Shown here: one piece after another, positions 8,359 to 17,755 of the stretch
How positions within the stretch are numbered: position 1 is the first letter of the stretch
Layout: each line of letters opens with the position of its first letter
DNA from: Gemmiger gallinarum
GTDB taxonomy: Bacteria; Bacillota; Clostridia; Oscillospirales; Ruminococcaceae
Assembly: GCF_014982805.1 (NCBI RefSeq)
Contig: NZ_JADCKC010000001.1
Span: 806,001-870,000, forward strand
DNA length: 64,000 bases
Reading direction: 5' to 3'
Notes under the pieces: model-generated
Databases searched by the model: none
Told to the model about the DNA's origin: nothing
The model's input: the letters and a program-made list of their open reading frames with translations, nothing else
Position numbers and translations under genes: made by a program

Positions 8359-10256
8359 TGTCCCATACAACAGCATCTCAAAAGAAATCCACCGATATCC
8401 GCCAGCTCGTTGCGACGCTGGGCCGGGTGCTGGGTTACATGCTCAAAAACTACAAATTTTCCTTTTTCATGGTGGTGGTGTGCATTCTGGGTTCGGCCCT
8501 GGCCTCGGTCCAGGGCGCGCTGTTCACCCAGCGGCTCATTGACGATTACATCGCTCCCCTGACCCGCTCCGTCACCCCCGACTACGGCCCGCTGGCTGCC
8601 GCTCTGCTGCGGGTAGCCTTCTTCTACGCAGTGGGCATCCTGTGCGCCTACGGCTACAACCGCATTATGGTCAACATCAGCCAGGGCACCATGCGCAATC
8701 TCCGTATCGAGCTGTTCCGGCACATGGAATCCCTGCCCATCCGCTACTTCGACACCCACGCCCACGGCGACATCATGTCGGTCTACACCAACGACGTGGA
8801 TACCCTGCGCCAGCTCATCAGCCAGAGCATCCCCCAGGTCATCAACTCCCTGGTTACCGTCATCACCTCCTTTGTGAGCATGCTGGTGCTGGACATTCCC
8901 CTTACGCTCATCACCCTGGCCATGATCGCAGTCATGCTGCTGGTCACCTCCCGCATTGCCGGGCGCTCCGCCCTCTACTTTTCCCGCCAGCAGAAAGACC
9001 TGGGTACCGTCAACGCTTACATTGAAGAGATGATGGACGGGCAGAAGGTCGTCAAGGTTTTCTGCCACGAGGAAAAGAGCATTGAGCAGTTCCGCAAACT
9101 CAACGACGCTCTGAGGGACAGCGCCGACAAGGCCAACACCTTCTCCAACCTGACCATGCCCATCAATGCCAACCTGGGCAACATCAGCTATGTGCTGTGC
9201 GCCGTGGTGGGCGCCGTGCTGGCACTGAGCGGCTATGCCGGTCTGACCCTGGGCACTCTGGTCTCCTTTTTGACCCTCAACAAAAACGCCACCCAGCCCG
9301 TCAGCCAGATCAGTATGCAGACCAACTCCATCGTCATGGCCATGGCCGGTGCAAAGCGGATCTTTGATCTGATGGATGAACAGCCCGAGACCGACGAGGG
9401 CTACGTCACCCTGGTGAACGCCCGGGAAAAGGCCGACGGCACCATGGAGGAATGTTCCGAACGCATGAATGTCTGGGCCTGGAAGCACCCCCACCGCGAC
9501 GGCACCGTCACCTACACCCGCCTGCAGGGCAACGTCACCTTTGACGGCGTGGACTTTGGCTACACGCCGGAAAAAATCGTGCTGCACGACATCAAGCTCT
9601 ACGCCGAGCCGGGCCAGAAGATCGCTTTTGTGGGCTCCACCGGCGCCGGCAAGACTACCATCACCAACCTCATCAACCGGTTTTACGACATCGCCGACGG
9701 CAAGATCCGCTACGACGGCATCAACATCAACAAGATCAAAAAGGCCGACCTGCGGCGGAGTCTGGGCATCGTGTTGCAGGATACCCATCTGTTCACCGGC
9801 ACCGTCATGGAAAACATCCGCTACGGACGGCTGGATGCCTCGGATGAGGAGTGCATGGCGGCAGCCAAACTGGCCAACGCCGACGGATTTATCCGCCGCC
9901 TTCCCGACGGCTACAACACCATGTTCACCGGCGACGGCGCCAATCTGAGCCAGGGCCAGCGCCAGCTGCTGGCCATTGCCCGGGCGGCAGTGGCCGACCC
10001 GCCGGTGCTGATCCTGGACGAGGCCACCTCCTCCATCGACACCCGCACCGAGGAACTGGTCCAGAAGGGCATGGATGCCCTGATGACCGGGCGCACCACC
10101 TTTGTCATCGCCCATCGCCTGTCCACCGTCAAGAACTCCGACTGTATCATGGTGCTGGAACAGGGCCGCATCATTGAGCGCGGCTCCCATGACCAGCTGA
10201 TTGCCCAGAAGGGCCGGTATTACCAGCTTTACACCGGCAATGCCATCGCCAATTAA
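8358..10256 (+). CDS. ABC exporter half-transporter, subunit 2 (canonical ATPase site)
   Basis: A 632-residue half-transporter with a six-helix membrane domain followed by an ATPase domain: Walker A GSTGAGKTT (about 426), signature LSQGQRQ (about 530), and Walker B LILDEATSSID with the catalytic Glu intact. About 40 extra residues between the membrane and ATPase domains (TLVNAREKADGTMEECSERMNVW...) are common in the longer partner of such pairs. It forms a heterodimer with the upstream subunit by inference from overlap and complementary motifs. The operon ends at the bidirectional terminator 10309-10345. Confidence 0.9.
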   Translation: MSHTTASQKKSTDIRQLVATLGRVLGYMLKNYKFSFFMVVVCILGSALASVQGALFTQRLIDDYIAPLTRSVTPDYGPLAAALLRVAFFYAVGILCAYGYNRIMVNISQGTMRNLRIELFRHMESLPIRYFDTHAHGDIMSVYTNDVDTLRQLISQSIPQVINSLVTVITSFVSMLVLDIPLTLITLAMIAVMLLVTSRIAGRSALYFSRQQKDLGTVNAYIEEMMDGQKVVKVFCHEEKSIEQFRKLNDALRDSADKANTFSNLTMPINANLGNISYVLCAVVGAVLALSGYAGLTLGTLVSFLTLNKNATQPVSQISMQTNSIVMAMAGAKRIFDLMDEQPETDEGYVTLVNAREKADGTMEECSERMNVWAWKHPHRDGTVTYTRLQGNVTFDGVDFGYTPEKIVLHDIKLYAEPGQKIAFVGSTGAGKTTITNLINRFYDIADGKIRYDGININKIKKADLRRSLGIVLQDTHLFTGTVMENIRYGRLDASDEECMAAAKLANADGFIRRLPDGYNTMFTGDGANLSQGQRQLLAIARAAVADPPVLILDEATSSIDTRTEELVQKGMDALMTGRTTFVIAHRLSTVKNSDCIMVLEQGRIIERGSHDQLIAQKGRYYQLYTGNAIAN

Positions 10257-10302
10257 GCCATCTTCTTCTCCTGCCCTTTTGAGATTTCTGCACAGCCGGG
10301 CA

Positions 10303-10345
10303 CAAAAAAGAGCCCCGCGGCGTTGCTGCCGCGGGGCTCTTTTGA
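10303..10345. terminator. Bidirectional terminator between ABC operon and pepT
   Basis: A perfect 13-bp stem (10309-10321 with 10328-10340), six-base loop, A run on the left and T run on the right, between convergent genes. Confidence 0.9.
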
Positions 10346-10389
10346 TTCGTTGCCTTTGTGGACAGGGGTCCCTGTCCGGCCGGAGAATC

Positions 10390-11607
10390 TCAGGTCTTGT
10401 ACAGGTCCACCAGATTGACGAGGACCTCGGTCATCTTGTCCAGACTTTCCACCGTGATGCACTCAAAGGGTCCGTGGCAGTTGAAGCCGCCGGTGCCCAG
10501 GTTGGGACAGGGCAGCCCCTTGAAGCTCAGGGTCGCGCCGTCGGTACCGCCGCGGATGGGCGTCTCGGCGGGTTCCAACCCGGCATTGCGCAGGGCGGTG
10601 CGGGCATTCTCGATGAGGTGGAAGTGGGGCTGGATCTTCTCGATCATGTTGAAGTAGCTGTCCCGCAGGTCCAGCTCCACACAGCCCTCGCCGTAGCGGT
10701 CGTTGAGGCGGGCCGCAATATGGGCCATCTCCGCCTTGCGGGCGGTGAAGCGTGCGGCGTCGTGGTCGCGGACAATATACCCCAGCTTGGCCGTGGTGAC
10801 ATCGCCCACCATGCTGGTCAGATGATAGAAGCCCTCGTAGCCCTCGGTGTGCTCGGGGCGGTCAAACTCGGGCAGGGCGTTGTGGAACTCGATGGCAATG
10901 TTCATGGCATTCTTCATCTTGTCCTTGGCGGAACCGGGATGCACCGAGAAGCCGTGCACCGTCACAACGGCGGCGGCCGCATTGAAGTTCTCATAGTTGA
11001 TCTCATTGACATCGCCGCCGTCCACCGTGTAGGCGAAATCGGCGCCAAAGCCCTCAATGTCGAACAGATCCGCCCCCTGGCCCACCTCTTCATCGGGGGT
11101 GAAGCCAATGCATATCTTGCCGTGGGGGCGGTTTTCGGTGAGGACCCGCTCCGCCATGGTCAAAATCTCGGCGATGCCAGCCTTGTCGTCGGCTCCCAGA
11201 AGAGTGGTGCCGTCGGTGGTGATGAGGGTCTGACCCTTCATCCCGGCCAGGAAGGGGAACTCTGCCACATGCATGGTGGCACCGCTGCCCGGCAGCGTCA
11301 CGTCGCCGCCGTCGTAATTTTCATGCAGGATGGGTTTGATGTTGTCGCCGGGAGCGTCGTCGGTGGTGTCCATATGGGCAATGAAACCCAGGGCATGGGC
11401 GGACTCGTACCCCGGGGTGGCGGGGATGACGCCGTACACATAGCAATGCTCGTCCACGCGGACGTGGGAGATGCCCAGAGCCTTCATCTCCTCCGCCAGG
11501 CGGTTGGCCAGATCAAACTGGCGCGCCGTGGTGGGGTGGGTGGCACTGGTGGGATCCGAGGTGGTGTGGACCCCCACATACTGTAAAAAGCGTTCGTATG
11601 CACGCAT
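10390..11607 (-). CDS. pepT: Peptidase T (tripeptide aminopeptidase)
   Basis: A 405-residue M20 metallopeptidase that releases N-terminal residues from tripeptides in the cytoplasm. Dizinc-site motifs are in place: HMDTTDD (His ligand and adjacent Asp), GADDKAG (bridging Asp), TPDEEVGQGAD (catalytic Glu-Glu), TVDGGD, and a C-terminal His in GGFNCHGPFE. SVHPGSAKDKM belongs to the dimerisation domain. The length matches PepT (about 408). It stands alone on the minus strand, sharing the terminator of the convergent exporter operon. Confidence 0.95.
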   Translation of the reverse strand: MRAYERFLQYVGVHTTSDPTSATHPTTARQFDLANRLAEEMKALGISHVRVDEHCYVYGVIPATPGYESAHALGFIAHMDTTDDAPGDNIKPILHENYDGGDVTLPGSGATMHVAEFPFLAGMKGQTLITTDGTTLLGADDKAGIAEILTMAERVLTENRPHGKICIGFTPDEEVGQGADLFDIEGFGADFAYTVDGGDVNEINYENFNAAAAVVTVHGFSVHPGSAKDKMKNAMNIAIEFHNALPEFDRPEHTEGYEGFYHLTSMVGDVTTAKLGYIVRDHDAARFTARKAEMAHIAARLNDRYGEGCVELDLRDSYFNMIEKIQPHFHLIENARTALRNAGLEPAETPIRGGTDGATLSFKGLPCPNLGTGGFNCHGPFECITVESLDKMTEVLVNLVDLYKT

Positions 11608-11808
11608 GGCAGTTATATTCCTTTCCTTATATAATACTGTTGCGGAGGGCCCCGGACCCGCCGGTTCCCTCCGAGTGGTATTCTAGCACAAAATGCACGC
11701 TTTTCCAACCCGCAAGGCTTTTCAATTTGCCCGGATTATGATAAACTTGTGTAGAATAGACAAATTGGGGACACATGGCCTGACTGTGCGCCCCCGTGGG
11801 AGGCTGTT

Positions 11809-12858
11809 ATGGCAGACACGATTTTTCATGATAAAACATTGCTGATCACCGGCGGTACCGGCAGTTTCGGTCACACGGTGCTCAAGCATTTTCTGACCAC
11901 CGACATCGGCGAGATCCGTATTTTCTCCCGCGACGAGAAAAAGCAGGACGACATGCGCCACGAGCTGCAGGCCAACTATCCCGAGTACTACCAGAAAGTC
12001 AAGTTCTATATCGGCGACGTGCGCAACATCCAGAGCCTGCGGGATGTCATGCCCGGCGTGGACTATATCTTCCATGCGGCGGCCCTCAAGCAGGTGCCGT
12101 CCTGCGAGTTTTTCCCCATGGAGGCGGTGCGCACCAACATTGAAGGCACCGACAACATGCTCCATGCCGCCATTGAGGCCAACGTCAAGCGGGTGGTCTG
12201 CCTGTCCACCGACAAGGCTGCCTACCCCATCAACGCCATGGGCATTTCCAAGGCCATGATGGAGCACGTCATCACCGCCAACGCCCGCGTCTCCGCCCAG
12301 CGCGGCGGCCCGGTCATCTGCTGCACCCGCTACGGCAACGTCATGTGCAGCCGCGGCAGCGTCATTCCCCTGTTCGTGGACCAGATCAAGGCGGGCAACC
12401 CCATCACCATCACCGACCCCAACATGACCCGCTTCCTCATGAACCTGGACGAGGCCGTGGATCTGGTCATGTTCGCCTTTGAGCACGCCAATCCCGGCGA
12501 CCTGTTCATCCAGAAGTCCGACGCCTCCACCATCGGCGATCTGGCCAAGGCGGTGCAGACGCTGTTCGGCGACACCGGCACCCGCATCATCGGCACCCGC
12601 CACGGCGAAAAGCTGTATGAGACGCTGATGACCAAGGAGGAGCGCACCCGCAGCGAGGATATGGGCGGCTACTTCCGCGTCTCCGCCGACAACCGCGACC
12701 TGAACTACGACAAGTACTTCATCAAGGGTCAGGTCCACACTCAGGCCGACGAGGACTACACCAGCCACAACACCCGCCGGCTCAACGTGGAGGAGACCAT
12801 CCAGAAGATCATGACCACCGACTATATCCAGGAGGAGCTGGCGAAGATTGGCAAGTAA
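11809..12858 (+). CDS. capE: UDP-GlcNAc 4,6-dehydratase/5-epimerase (CapE/FnlA type)
   Basis: A 349-residue extended short-chain dehydrogenase carrying out the first step of UDP-N-acetyl-L-fucosamine synthesis. The NAD-binding GGTGSFG lies near residue 15. The active-site segment STDKAAYPINAMGISKAMME shows the M-x3-K arrangement that replaces Y-x3-K in the FlaA1/CapE group. RHGEKLYETL in the C-terminal half is also typical. Two genes of the same pathway follow directly, which makes the CapE/FnlA/WbjB assignment much stronger than a generic polysaccharide biosynthesis protein call. It is the first gene of the surface-polysaccharide locus. GGGAGG precedes the ATG. Confidence 0.88.
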   Translation: MADTIFHDKTLLITGGTGSFGHTVLKHFLTTDIGEIRIFSRDEKKQDDMRHELQANYPEYYQKVKFYIGDVRNIQSLRDVMPGVDYIFHAAALKQVPSCEFFPMEAVRTNIEGTDNMLHAAIEANVKRVVCLSTDKAAYPINAMGISKAMMEHVITANARVSAQRGGPVICCTRYGNVMCSRGSVIPLFVDQIKAGNPITITDPNMTRFLMNLDEAVDLVMFAFEHANPGDLFIQKSDASTIGDLAKAVQTLFGDTGTRIIGTRHGEKLYETLMTKEERTRSEDMGGYFRVSADNRDLNYDKYFIKGQVHTQADEDYTSHNTRRLNVEETIQKIMTTDYIQEELAKIGK

Positions 12859-14032
12859 CACCGTGACAAAGGAAAGCCCCATCCTCATCACCGGAGCCGG
12901 GGGCTTTGTGGGCAAAAACCTGGTGGCCGAGCTGACCGCCCGGGGCTACACTTCCCTGCTCTGCTTTGAGAAGGACGACACCCCCGACACCCTGGCCGAC
13001 TACTGCCGCCGGGCTGCCTTTGTGGTGCATCTGGCGGGCATCAACCGGCCCAGGGACCCCAGCGAGTTCTATACCGGCAACGCCGGACTGACCGACACCA
13101 TGCTGTCCCTGCTGGAGACTTCCGGCAACGCCTGCCCGGTGCTGGTGACCTCCAGCATCCAGGCGGCGCTGGACAATGACTACGGCAAGAGCAAAAAGCA
13201 GGCGGAGGACGCCATCTTTGAGCACGGCAAGCGCACCGGCGCGCCGGTGTACGTCTTCCGCATGGAGGGGGTCTTCGGCAAGTGGTGCCGCCCCAACTAC
13301 AACAGTGTTGTGGCCACCTTCTGCCACAACATTGCCCACGGCCTGCCCATCCAGGTACGCGACCCCGGCTACGAGCTGCCCCTGGTCTACATCGACGATG
13401 TGGTGGCCTGCATCCTGGATGCCATGGAGCAGGGCGAGGCTGTGCGGGACGAGGAGGGCATCTGCCGCATTCATCCTGTGCACCGCACCACTCTGGGTGC
13501 CCTGGCCGATACCATTGAAGGTTTTGCCAAGGCCCGGGGCGGCGCTGCTGCCAGGGCTCTCGGCACCGACGGCCTGCCCACCCTGGCTGTGCCGGAACTG
13601 GCGGCGGGCAGCTTTGAGAAAAAACTCTACTCCACCTATCTGTCCTACCTGCCGGAGGATGACTTTGCCTACGACCTGAACATGCACTGCGACAACCGGG
13701 GCAGCTTCACCGAGTTTCTGCGCACCCCCGAGCGGGGCCAGGTCAGCGTGAACATTTCCAAACCCGGCATCGTCAAGGGCAACCACTGGCACCACACCAA
13801 GAATGAGAAGTTCCTGGTGGTCAAGGGCGAGGGCATCATCCGCTTCCGGCAGATCTTCTCGGACCAGGTGCTCGAGTACCGGGTCAGCGGCGAGAAACTG
13901 CAGGTGGTGGACATTCCCTGCGGCTACACCCACAACATTGAAAATGTGGGCGACGGCGAGATGGTAACGGTCATGTGGGCCAACGAGGCCTTTGACCCCG
14001 AGCACCCCGACACCTTTGCCATGCAGGTATAA
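12848..14032 (+). CDS. capF: CapF-type UDP-sugar reductase with C-terminal cupin (FnlB/WbjC)
   Basis: A 394-residue bifunctional enzyme that acts on the CapE product: a C-terminal cupin epimerase and an N-terminal NADPH reductase. Visible are the dinucleotide loop ITGAGGFVGKNL near the start and HWHHTKNEKFLVVKGEG in the cupin, with metal-ligand histidines and Glu. The start is uncertain. TTG 12848 lies ten bases after GGAGGAG and overlaps the end of capE by 11 bases. GTG 12863 is in frame but 25 bases from that site. The tight overlap implies translational coupling. Confidence 0.88.
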   Translation: MASNTVTKESPILITGAGGFVGKNLVAELTARGYTSLLCFEKDDTPDTLADYCRRAAFVVHLAGINRPRDPSEFYTGNAGLTDTMLSLLETSGNACPVLVTSSIQAALDNDYGKSKKQAEDAIFEHGKRTGAPVYVFRMEGVFGKWCRPNYNSVVATFCHNIAHGLPIQVRDPGYELPLVYIDDVVACILDAMEQGEAVRDEEGICRIHPVHRTTLGALADTIEGFAKARGGAAARALGTDGLPTLAVPELAAGSFEKKLYSTYLSYLPEDDFAYDLNMHCDNRGSFTEFLRTPERGQVSVNISKPGIVKGNHWHHTKNEKFLVVKGEGIIRFRQIFSDQVLEYRVSGEKLQVVDIPCGYTHNIENVGDGEMVTVMWANEAFDPEHPDTFAMQV

Positions 14033-14068
14033 GTTTGCCCCATATTCTGACAGAAGGACTGTTTCAAC

Positions 14069-15208
14069 ATGAAAAAACTGAAACTCATGACCATCATTGG
14101 CACCCGGCCGGAGATCATCCGCCTGTCTGCCGTCATCAAGAAGTGCGACAAATATTTTGACCAGATCCTCGTCCACACGGGGCAGAATTACGACTACACC
14201 CTCAACCAGATCTTCTTTGAGGACCTGGGCCTGCGGGCGCCGGACTTTTACCTCGATGCAGTGGGCAAGGACCTGGGCGAGACCATCGGCAACATCATTG
14301 CCAAGAGCTACGCCCTGATGGTGGAGCAGAAGCCGGACGCCCTGCTAATTCTGGGCGACACCAACAGCTGCCTGTCTGCCATCGGCGCCAAGCGGCTGCA
14401 CATTCCCATCTTCCACATGGAGGCCGGCAACCGCTGCTTTGACGAGTGCCTGCCCGAGGAGACCAACCGCCGCATCGTGGATCACATTGCCGACGTGAAC
14501 ATGTGCTATTCCGAGCATGCCCGCCGCTATCTCAACGCCGAAGGCACCGCCAAGGAGCGCACCTTTGTCACCGGCAGCCCCATGGCCGAGGTGCTGCACG
14601 CCAACTTGGAAAAGATCGAGGCCAGCGATGTGCTGAAACGTCTGGGTCTGGAACCTCACAAATATATGCTGCTGTCCGCCCACCGGGAGGAGAACATCGA
14701 CACCGAGAAGAACTTCCTCGACCTGTTCACCTCCATCAACCATCTGGCAGAGACTTACGACATGCCCATCCTCTACTCCTGCCATCCCCGCAGCCGCAAG
14801 CGTCTGGAAGCCATGCAGTTCCAGCTGGACCCCCGGGTCAAGCTGCATGAGCCTCTCGGCTTCCACGACTACAACCACCTGCAGATGAACGCCTTCTGCG
14901 TGGTGAGCGACTCGGGCACCCTGCCGGAGGAATCCAGCTTCTTCCTGAGCGTGGGCCATCCCTTCCCCGCCGTCTGCATCCGCACCTCCACCGAGCGCCC
15001 CGAGGCTCTGGACAAGGGCTGCTTTGTGCTGGCCGGCATCGCCGAGGGCGGCGTGGAGCAGGCCGTGGAGACTGCCGTCGCCATGAACGACAGCGGCGAT
15101 CTGGGCATTCCCGTGCCCTATTACACCGAGGATGTTTCCAACAAGGTGGTCAAGATCATCCAGAGCTACACCGGCGTGGTCAACAAGATGGTGTGGCGCA
15201 AAAACTGA
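14069..15208 (+). CDS. capG: UDP-sugar 2-epimerase completing UDP-L-FucNAc (CapG/FnlC/WbjD)
   Basis: A 379-residue non-hydrolysing UDP-N-acetylhexosamine 2-epimerase homologue (WecB/GT-B fold). Family motifs are IGTRPEIIRL, HTGQNYD, GDTNSCL, HMEAGNRCFDECLPEETNRR, SAHREEN and SDSGTLPEES. In this context, immediately after CapE- and CapF-like enzymes, it should convert UDP-2-acetamido-2,6-dideoxy-L-talose to UDP-L-FucNAc. On its own it could be read as WecB (UDP-ManNAc synthesis); the gene trio argues for CapG. AAGGA lies upstream of the ATG. Confidence 0.87.
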   Translation: MKKLKLMTIIGTRPEIIRLSAVIKKCDKYFDQILVHTGQNYDYTLNQIFFEDLGLRAPDFYLDAVGKDLGETIGNIIAKSYALMVEQKPDALLILGDTNSCLSAIGAKRLHIPIFHMEAGNRCFDECLPEETNRRIVDHIADVNMCYSEHARRYLNAEGTAKERTFVTGSPMAEVLHANLEKIEASDVLKRLGLEPHKYMLLSAHREENIDTEKNFLDLFTSINHLAETYDMPILYSCHPRSRKRLEAMQFQLDPRVKLHEPLGFHDYNHLQMNAFCVVSDSGTLPEESSFFLSVGHPFPAVCIRTSTERPEALDKGCFVLAGIAEGGVEQAVETAVAMNDSGDLGIPVPYYTEDVSNKVVKIIQSYTGVVNKMVWRKN

Positions 15209-15223
15209 AAGGACGTTGCCCGC

Positions 15224-16453
15224 ATGCGCAAGCGCATTCTGGTCGTGACACAGCATTTCTGGCCGGAGAATTTCCGCATCAACGACATTGTGGAAGGCTT
15301 TCTCTCCGACGGCATCGAGGTGGATGTGCTGTGCGGCCTGCCCAACTATCCCAAGGGTGAATGGTTTGACGGCTACGACGCCCACGGCCCCTTTGAGGAG
15401 CATTTCCGCACCGCCCAGGTGTTCCGCTGCAAGGAGGTTCCCCGCAAGGGCAACACCTCGGTGCGCATCTTTCTGAATTACGTCAGCTGGCCCTGGAACG
15501 CCCGGTGGTCTTTGAACCGTCTGCCGGGAGGCTACGACGCGGTGTTCTGCTTCAACACCAGCCCGGTGCTCATGTGCTGGCCTGCCGTGGTCTACGCCCG
15601 GCGCCACCACATCCCCTGCGTCAACTACGTGCTGGACATCTGGCCGGAAAACCTGTACAGCGTTCTGCCGGTAAAAAACAAATTCCTGCGCTCGGTGGCC
15701 CAGGGGGTCAGCGACTGGCTCTACCGCCGGTGTGACCGCCTCATTGCCATGAGCGAGCCTTTGCAGAAGCGGCTGTGTGAGCGCACCGGCAAATCCGCCG
15801 CCGACGTGGCGGTGATCCCGCAGTACTGCGAGGATTTTTACGCCCAGCCCATCCAGGACGCCGCGCTGGCGGAACGGTTCGGCGGGCGGTTCAACCTGGT
15901 ATTCACCGGAACCTTTACCCCTGCCCAGAGCCTGGAAACAGTGATCCGGGCGGTGTGCAGGGCCCGGGCCATGGGCGCTTCCGACCTGCATCTTTTGCTG
16001 GTGGGCGACGGCATGAGCCGGGATGCCCTGACCAGCCTGGTGGCCGAGCTGAACGCCGGGGACTGCGTAACCTTCTGCGGCAGCGTCCCCGCGACGGACA
16101 TTCCCCGCTTTACCACCCTGGCTGACGCCCTGATCGTGTCCCTGTCCGACTCCCCCGACCTGGGGCTGACGGTGCCTGCCAAGGTCGCCAGCTACATGGC
16201 CGCCGGAAAGCCGGTCATTGCCAGCATGGACGGCGCGGGCTATGCGGCCATCCGGGCTGCCGGATGCGGTCCCGCCTGCCCCGCCTGCGATGTGGATACC
16301 CTGGCAAAGAGCCTTCTGGATCTGTACAACGCTCCGCCCGAGGAGCGCGCCCGTATGGGCGAAAATGCCAAGGCCTACTATCTTACCCACTACCGGCGCA
16401 GCATGCTGCTCAAGCGCCTGGAGACGTTTATTCTGGACGGCAAAGCGGACTGA
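15224..16453 (+). CDS. Glycosyltransferase family 4 (WbuB/CapM-like)
   Basis: A 409-residue GT-B glycosyltransferase. The N-terminal half has TQHFWPENFRINDI and LPNYPKGEWFDGY, characteristic of the WbuB-type transferases that accompany FucNAc synthesis. The C-terminal half has LVFTGTFTPAQSLETVI, LLLVGDG and the nucleotide-binding PAKVASYMAAGKPVIA. It probably transfers L-FucNAc to an undecaprenyl-linked acceptor on the inner membrane face. That specificity is inferred from the adjacent CapEFG genes, which end 15 bases upstream. A ribosome binding site AAAGGA sits ten bases before the ATG. Confidence 0.85.
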   Translation: MRKRILVVTQHFWPENFRINDIVEGFLSDGIEVDVLCGLPNYPKGEWFDGYDAHGPFEEHFRTAQVFRCKEVPRKGNTSVRIFLNYVSWPWNARWSLNRLPGGYDAVFCFNTSPVLMCWPAVVYARRHHIPCVNYVLDIWPENLYSVLPVKNKFLRSVAQGVSDWLYRRCDRLIAMSEPLQKRLCERTGKSAADVAVIPQYCEDFYAQPIQDAALAERFGGRFNLVFTGTFTPAQSLETVIRAVCRARAMGASDLHLLLVGDGMSRDALTSLVAELNAGDCVTFCGSVPATDIPRFTTLADALIVSLSDSPDLGLTVPAKVASYMAAGKPVIASMDGAGYAAIRAAGCGPACPACDVDTLAKSLLDLYNAPPEERARMGENAKAYYLTHYRRSMLLKRLETFILDGKAD

Positions 16454-16518
16454 GTCTTCTGCCGTGATCCTGCAATCGATTTGGTCACGCCCCGGCGTGC
16501 CGGATGTGAGGTGCCCTT

Positions 16519-17247
16519 TTGAATACTTCCGCAAAGATCCTTGTCCTGATCCCCTGCTACAACGAGCAGGACAACATTGTCCGCGTGGTGGAGCATCTGC
16601 GCGAGACCTGCCCCTGGGCAGACTATCTGGTCATCAACGACTGCTCCACCGACCACAGCGCCGAGCTGCTGCGCAGTCACGGCTACAACTTTCTGGACCT
16701 GCCCGTCAACCTGGGCATCGGGGGCGGCGTACAGTGCGGGTACCAGTATTCCCGCCTGCACGGCTACGACGTGACGGTGCAGATGGACGGCGACGGTCAG
16801 CACGACCCCGCCTATCTGGCCACCGTGGTGGAGCCGGTGCTCTCCGGCAAGCTGGATATGTGCATCGGCAGCCGGTTCATCACCCACGAGGGCTTCCAGA
16901 CCAGCTTCATGCGCCGGGTGGGCATCCGCTTTTTGAGCGCCATGATCCGGCTGCTCTGCGGGCGCAAGGTGGCCGATGTGACCAGCGGCTTCCGCGCCAC
17001 CAGCGCCGAGATGACCGCCTATTTTGCCGATCACTACGCCCCCGACTACCCCGAGCCGGAAGCCATCCTGGCCGCAAGCCTGCAGGGCTTCCGGGTGGGG
17101 GAAGCTCCCGTCGTCATGCACGAGCGCCTGGGCGGCGTGTCCAGCATCTCGGCGGTGAAGAGCGTCTATTACATGCTCAAGGTATCGCTGTCCCTCATCA
17201 TTGACCGGCTGGCCATCCGCCGCCAGCGTCATGGGGCCGGACACTGA
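16519..17247 (+). CDS. Glycosyltransferase family 2 (dolichyl-phosphate sugar synthase type)
   Basis: A 242-residue GT-A enzyme. Motifs are LIPCYNEQDNI at the start, VINDCSTDHS, QMDGDGQHDP (metal-binding D-x-D) and a C-terminal DVTSGFRATS segment. This is the short DPM-like type that loads a sugar onto a polyprenyl phosphate or acts on lipid-linked intermediates. It lacks the two C-terminal helices of GtrB, but the next gene encodes a small membrane protein (DUF2304) commonly paired with such transferases. The start is TTG, five bases after AGGTG. The nucleotide sugar used is unknown. Confidence 0.85.
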   Translation: MNTSAKILVLIPCYNEQDNIVRVVEHLRETCPWADYLVINDCSTDHSAELLRSHGYNFLDLPVNLGIGGGVQCGYQYSRLHGYDVTVQMDGDGQHDPAYLATVVEPVLSGKLDMCIGSRFITHEGFQTSFMRRVGIRFLSAMIRLLCGRKVADVTSGFRATSAEMTAYFADHYAPDYPEPEAILAASLQGFRVGEAPVVMHERLGGVSSISAVKSVYYMLKVSLSLIIDRLAIRRQRHGAGH

Positions 17248-17278
17248 CCCCCGCCAATATCATCTGGGAGGAACCACC

Positions 17279-17641
17279 ATGACCTTACAATTTCAGGCAT
17301 GCATGCTGGTCGGTGCGCTGGCGCTGCTGGTCATTATCTTTATCTTTCTGAAAAAAGGCCTGATGACCGTCAAATACAGTCTTTTGTGGCTGGGCCTTTC
17401 CATCGTGCTGGTCATCTTTGCCGCGTGCCCCTATGTGGTGTATGTGCTGCGAGACCTGCTGGACGTGGAAATGCCGGTCAACCTGGTATTTCTGTTGATG
17501 TTCTGCTTTGTGCTGGTGGTCCTGCTGAGCCTCAGCATCGCCATCAGCCAGCTGGCGGAAAAATGCCGCCGCTTGACCCAGGCCAACGCCATTTTGGAAA
17601 AACGTGTCCGCGACCTGGAAAACCGGATGCAATCCAAATAA
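17279..17641 (+). CDS. DUF2304 family small membrane protein
   Basis: A 120-residue protein with three membrane helices (about 4-23, 32-52, 65-85), followed by a charged alpha-helical C-terminus likely to be a coiled coil (ISQLAEKCRRLTQANAILEK). This layout is that of DUF2304 proteins, often encoded beside GT2 transferases and thought to anchor or assist them. That role is inference from context. The ATG at 17279 follows GGAGGA at five-base spacing; an upstream in-frame extension overlaps the GT2 gene and is not supported. A weak terminator follows. Confidence 0.8.
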   Translation: MTLQFQACMLVGALALLVIIFIFLKKGLMTVKYSLLWLGLSIVLVIFAACPYVVYVLRDLLDVEMPVNLVFLLMFCFVLVVLLSLSIAISQLAEKCRRLTQANAILEKRVRDLENRMQSK

Positions 17642-17646
17642 CACTA

Positions 17647-17692
17647 CTGTCCTGCAGTGCTTGCGGTTTCCGCTGCGGGACAGCTGTTTTTT
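17647..17692 (+). terminator. Probable terminator after the DUF2304 gene
   Basis: CTGTCC (17647-17652) pairs with GGACAG (17678-17683) around an imperfect inner stem, followed by a run of six T. It may separate the transferase genes from the MBOAT/SGNH pair. Confidence 0.55.
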
Positions 17693-17755
17693 ATCTGTCG
17701 ACCTACAAAACCGTGGTAAAAATTGCCCTTTGCGGCGGCTGGATGTGAATGTGAC

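Noticed and set aside
6262-10190. Long minus-strand frames opposite the marR-ABC genes
   Set aside because: Antisense shadows of the two ATPase genes; no start sites or conserved motifs.
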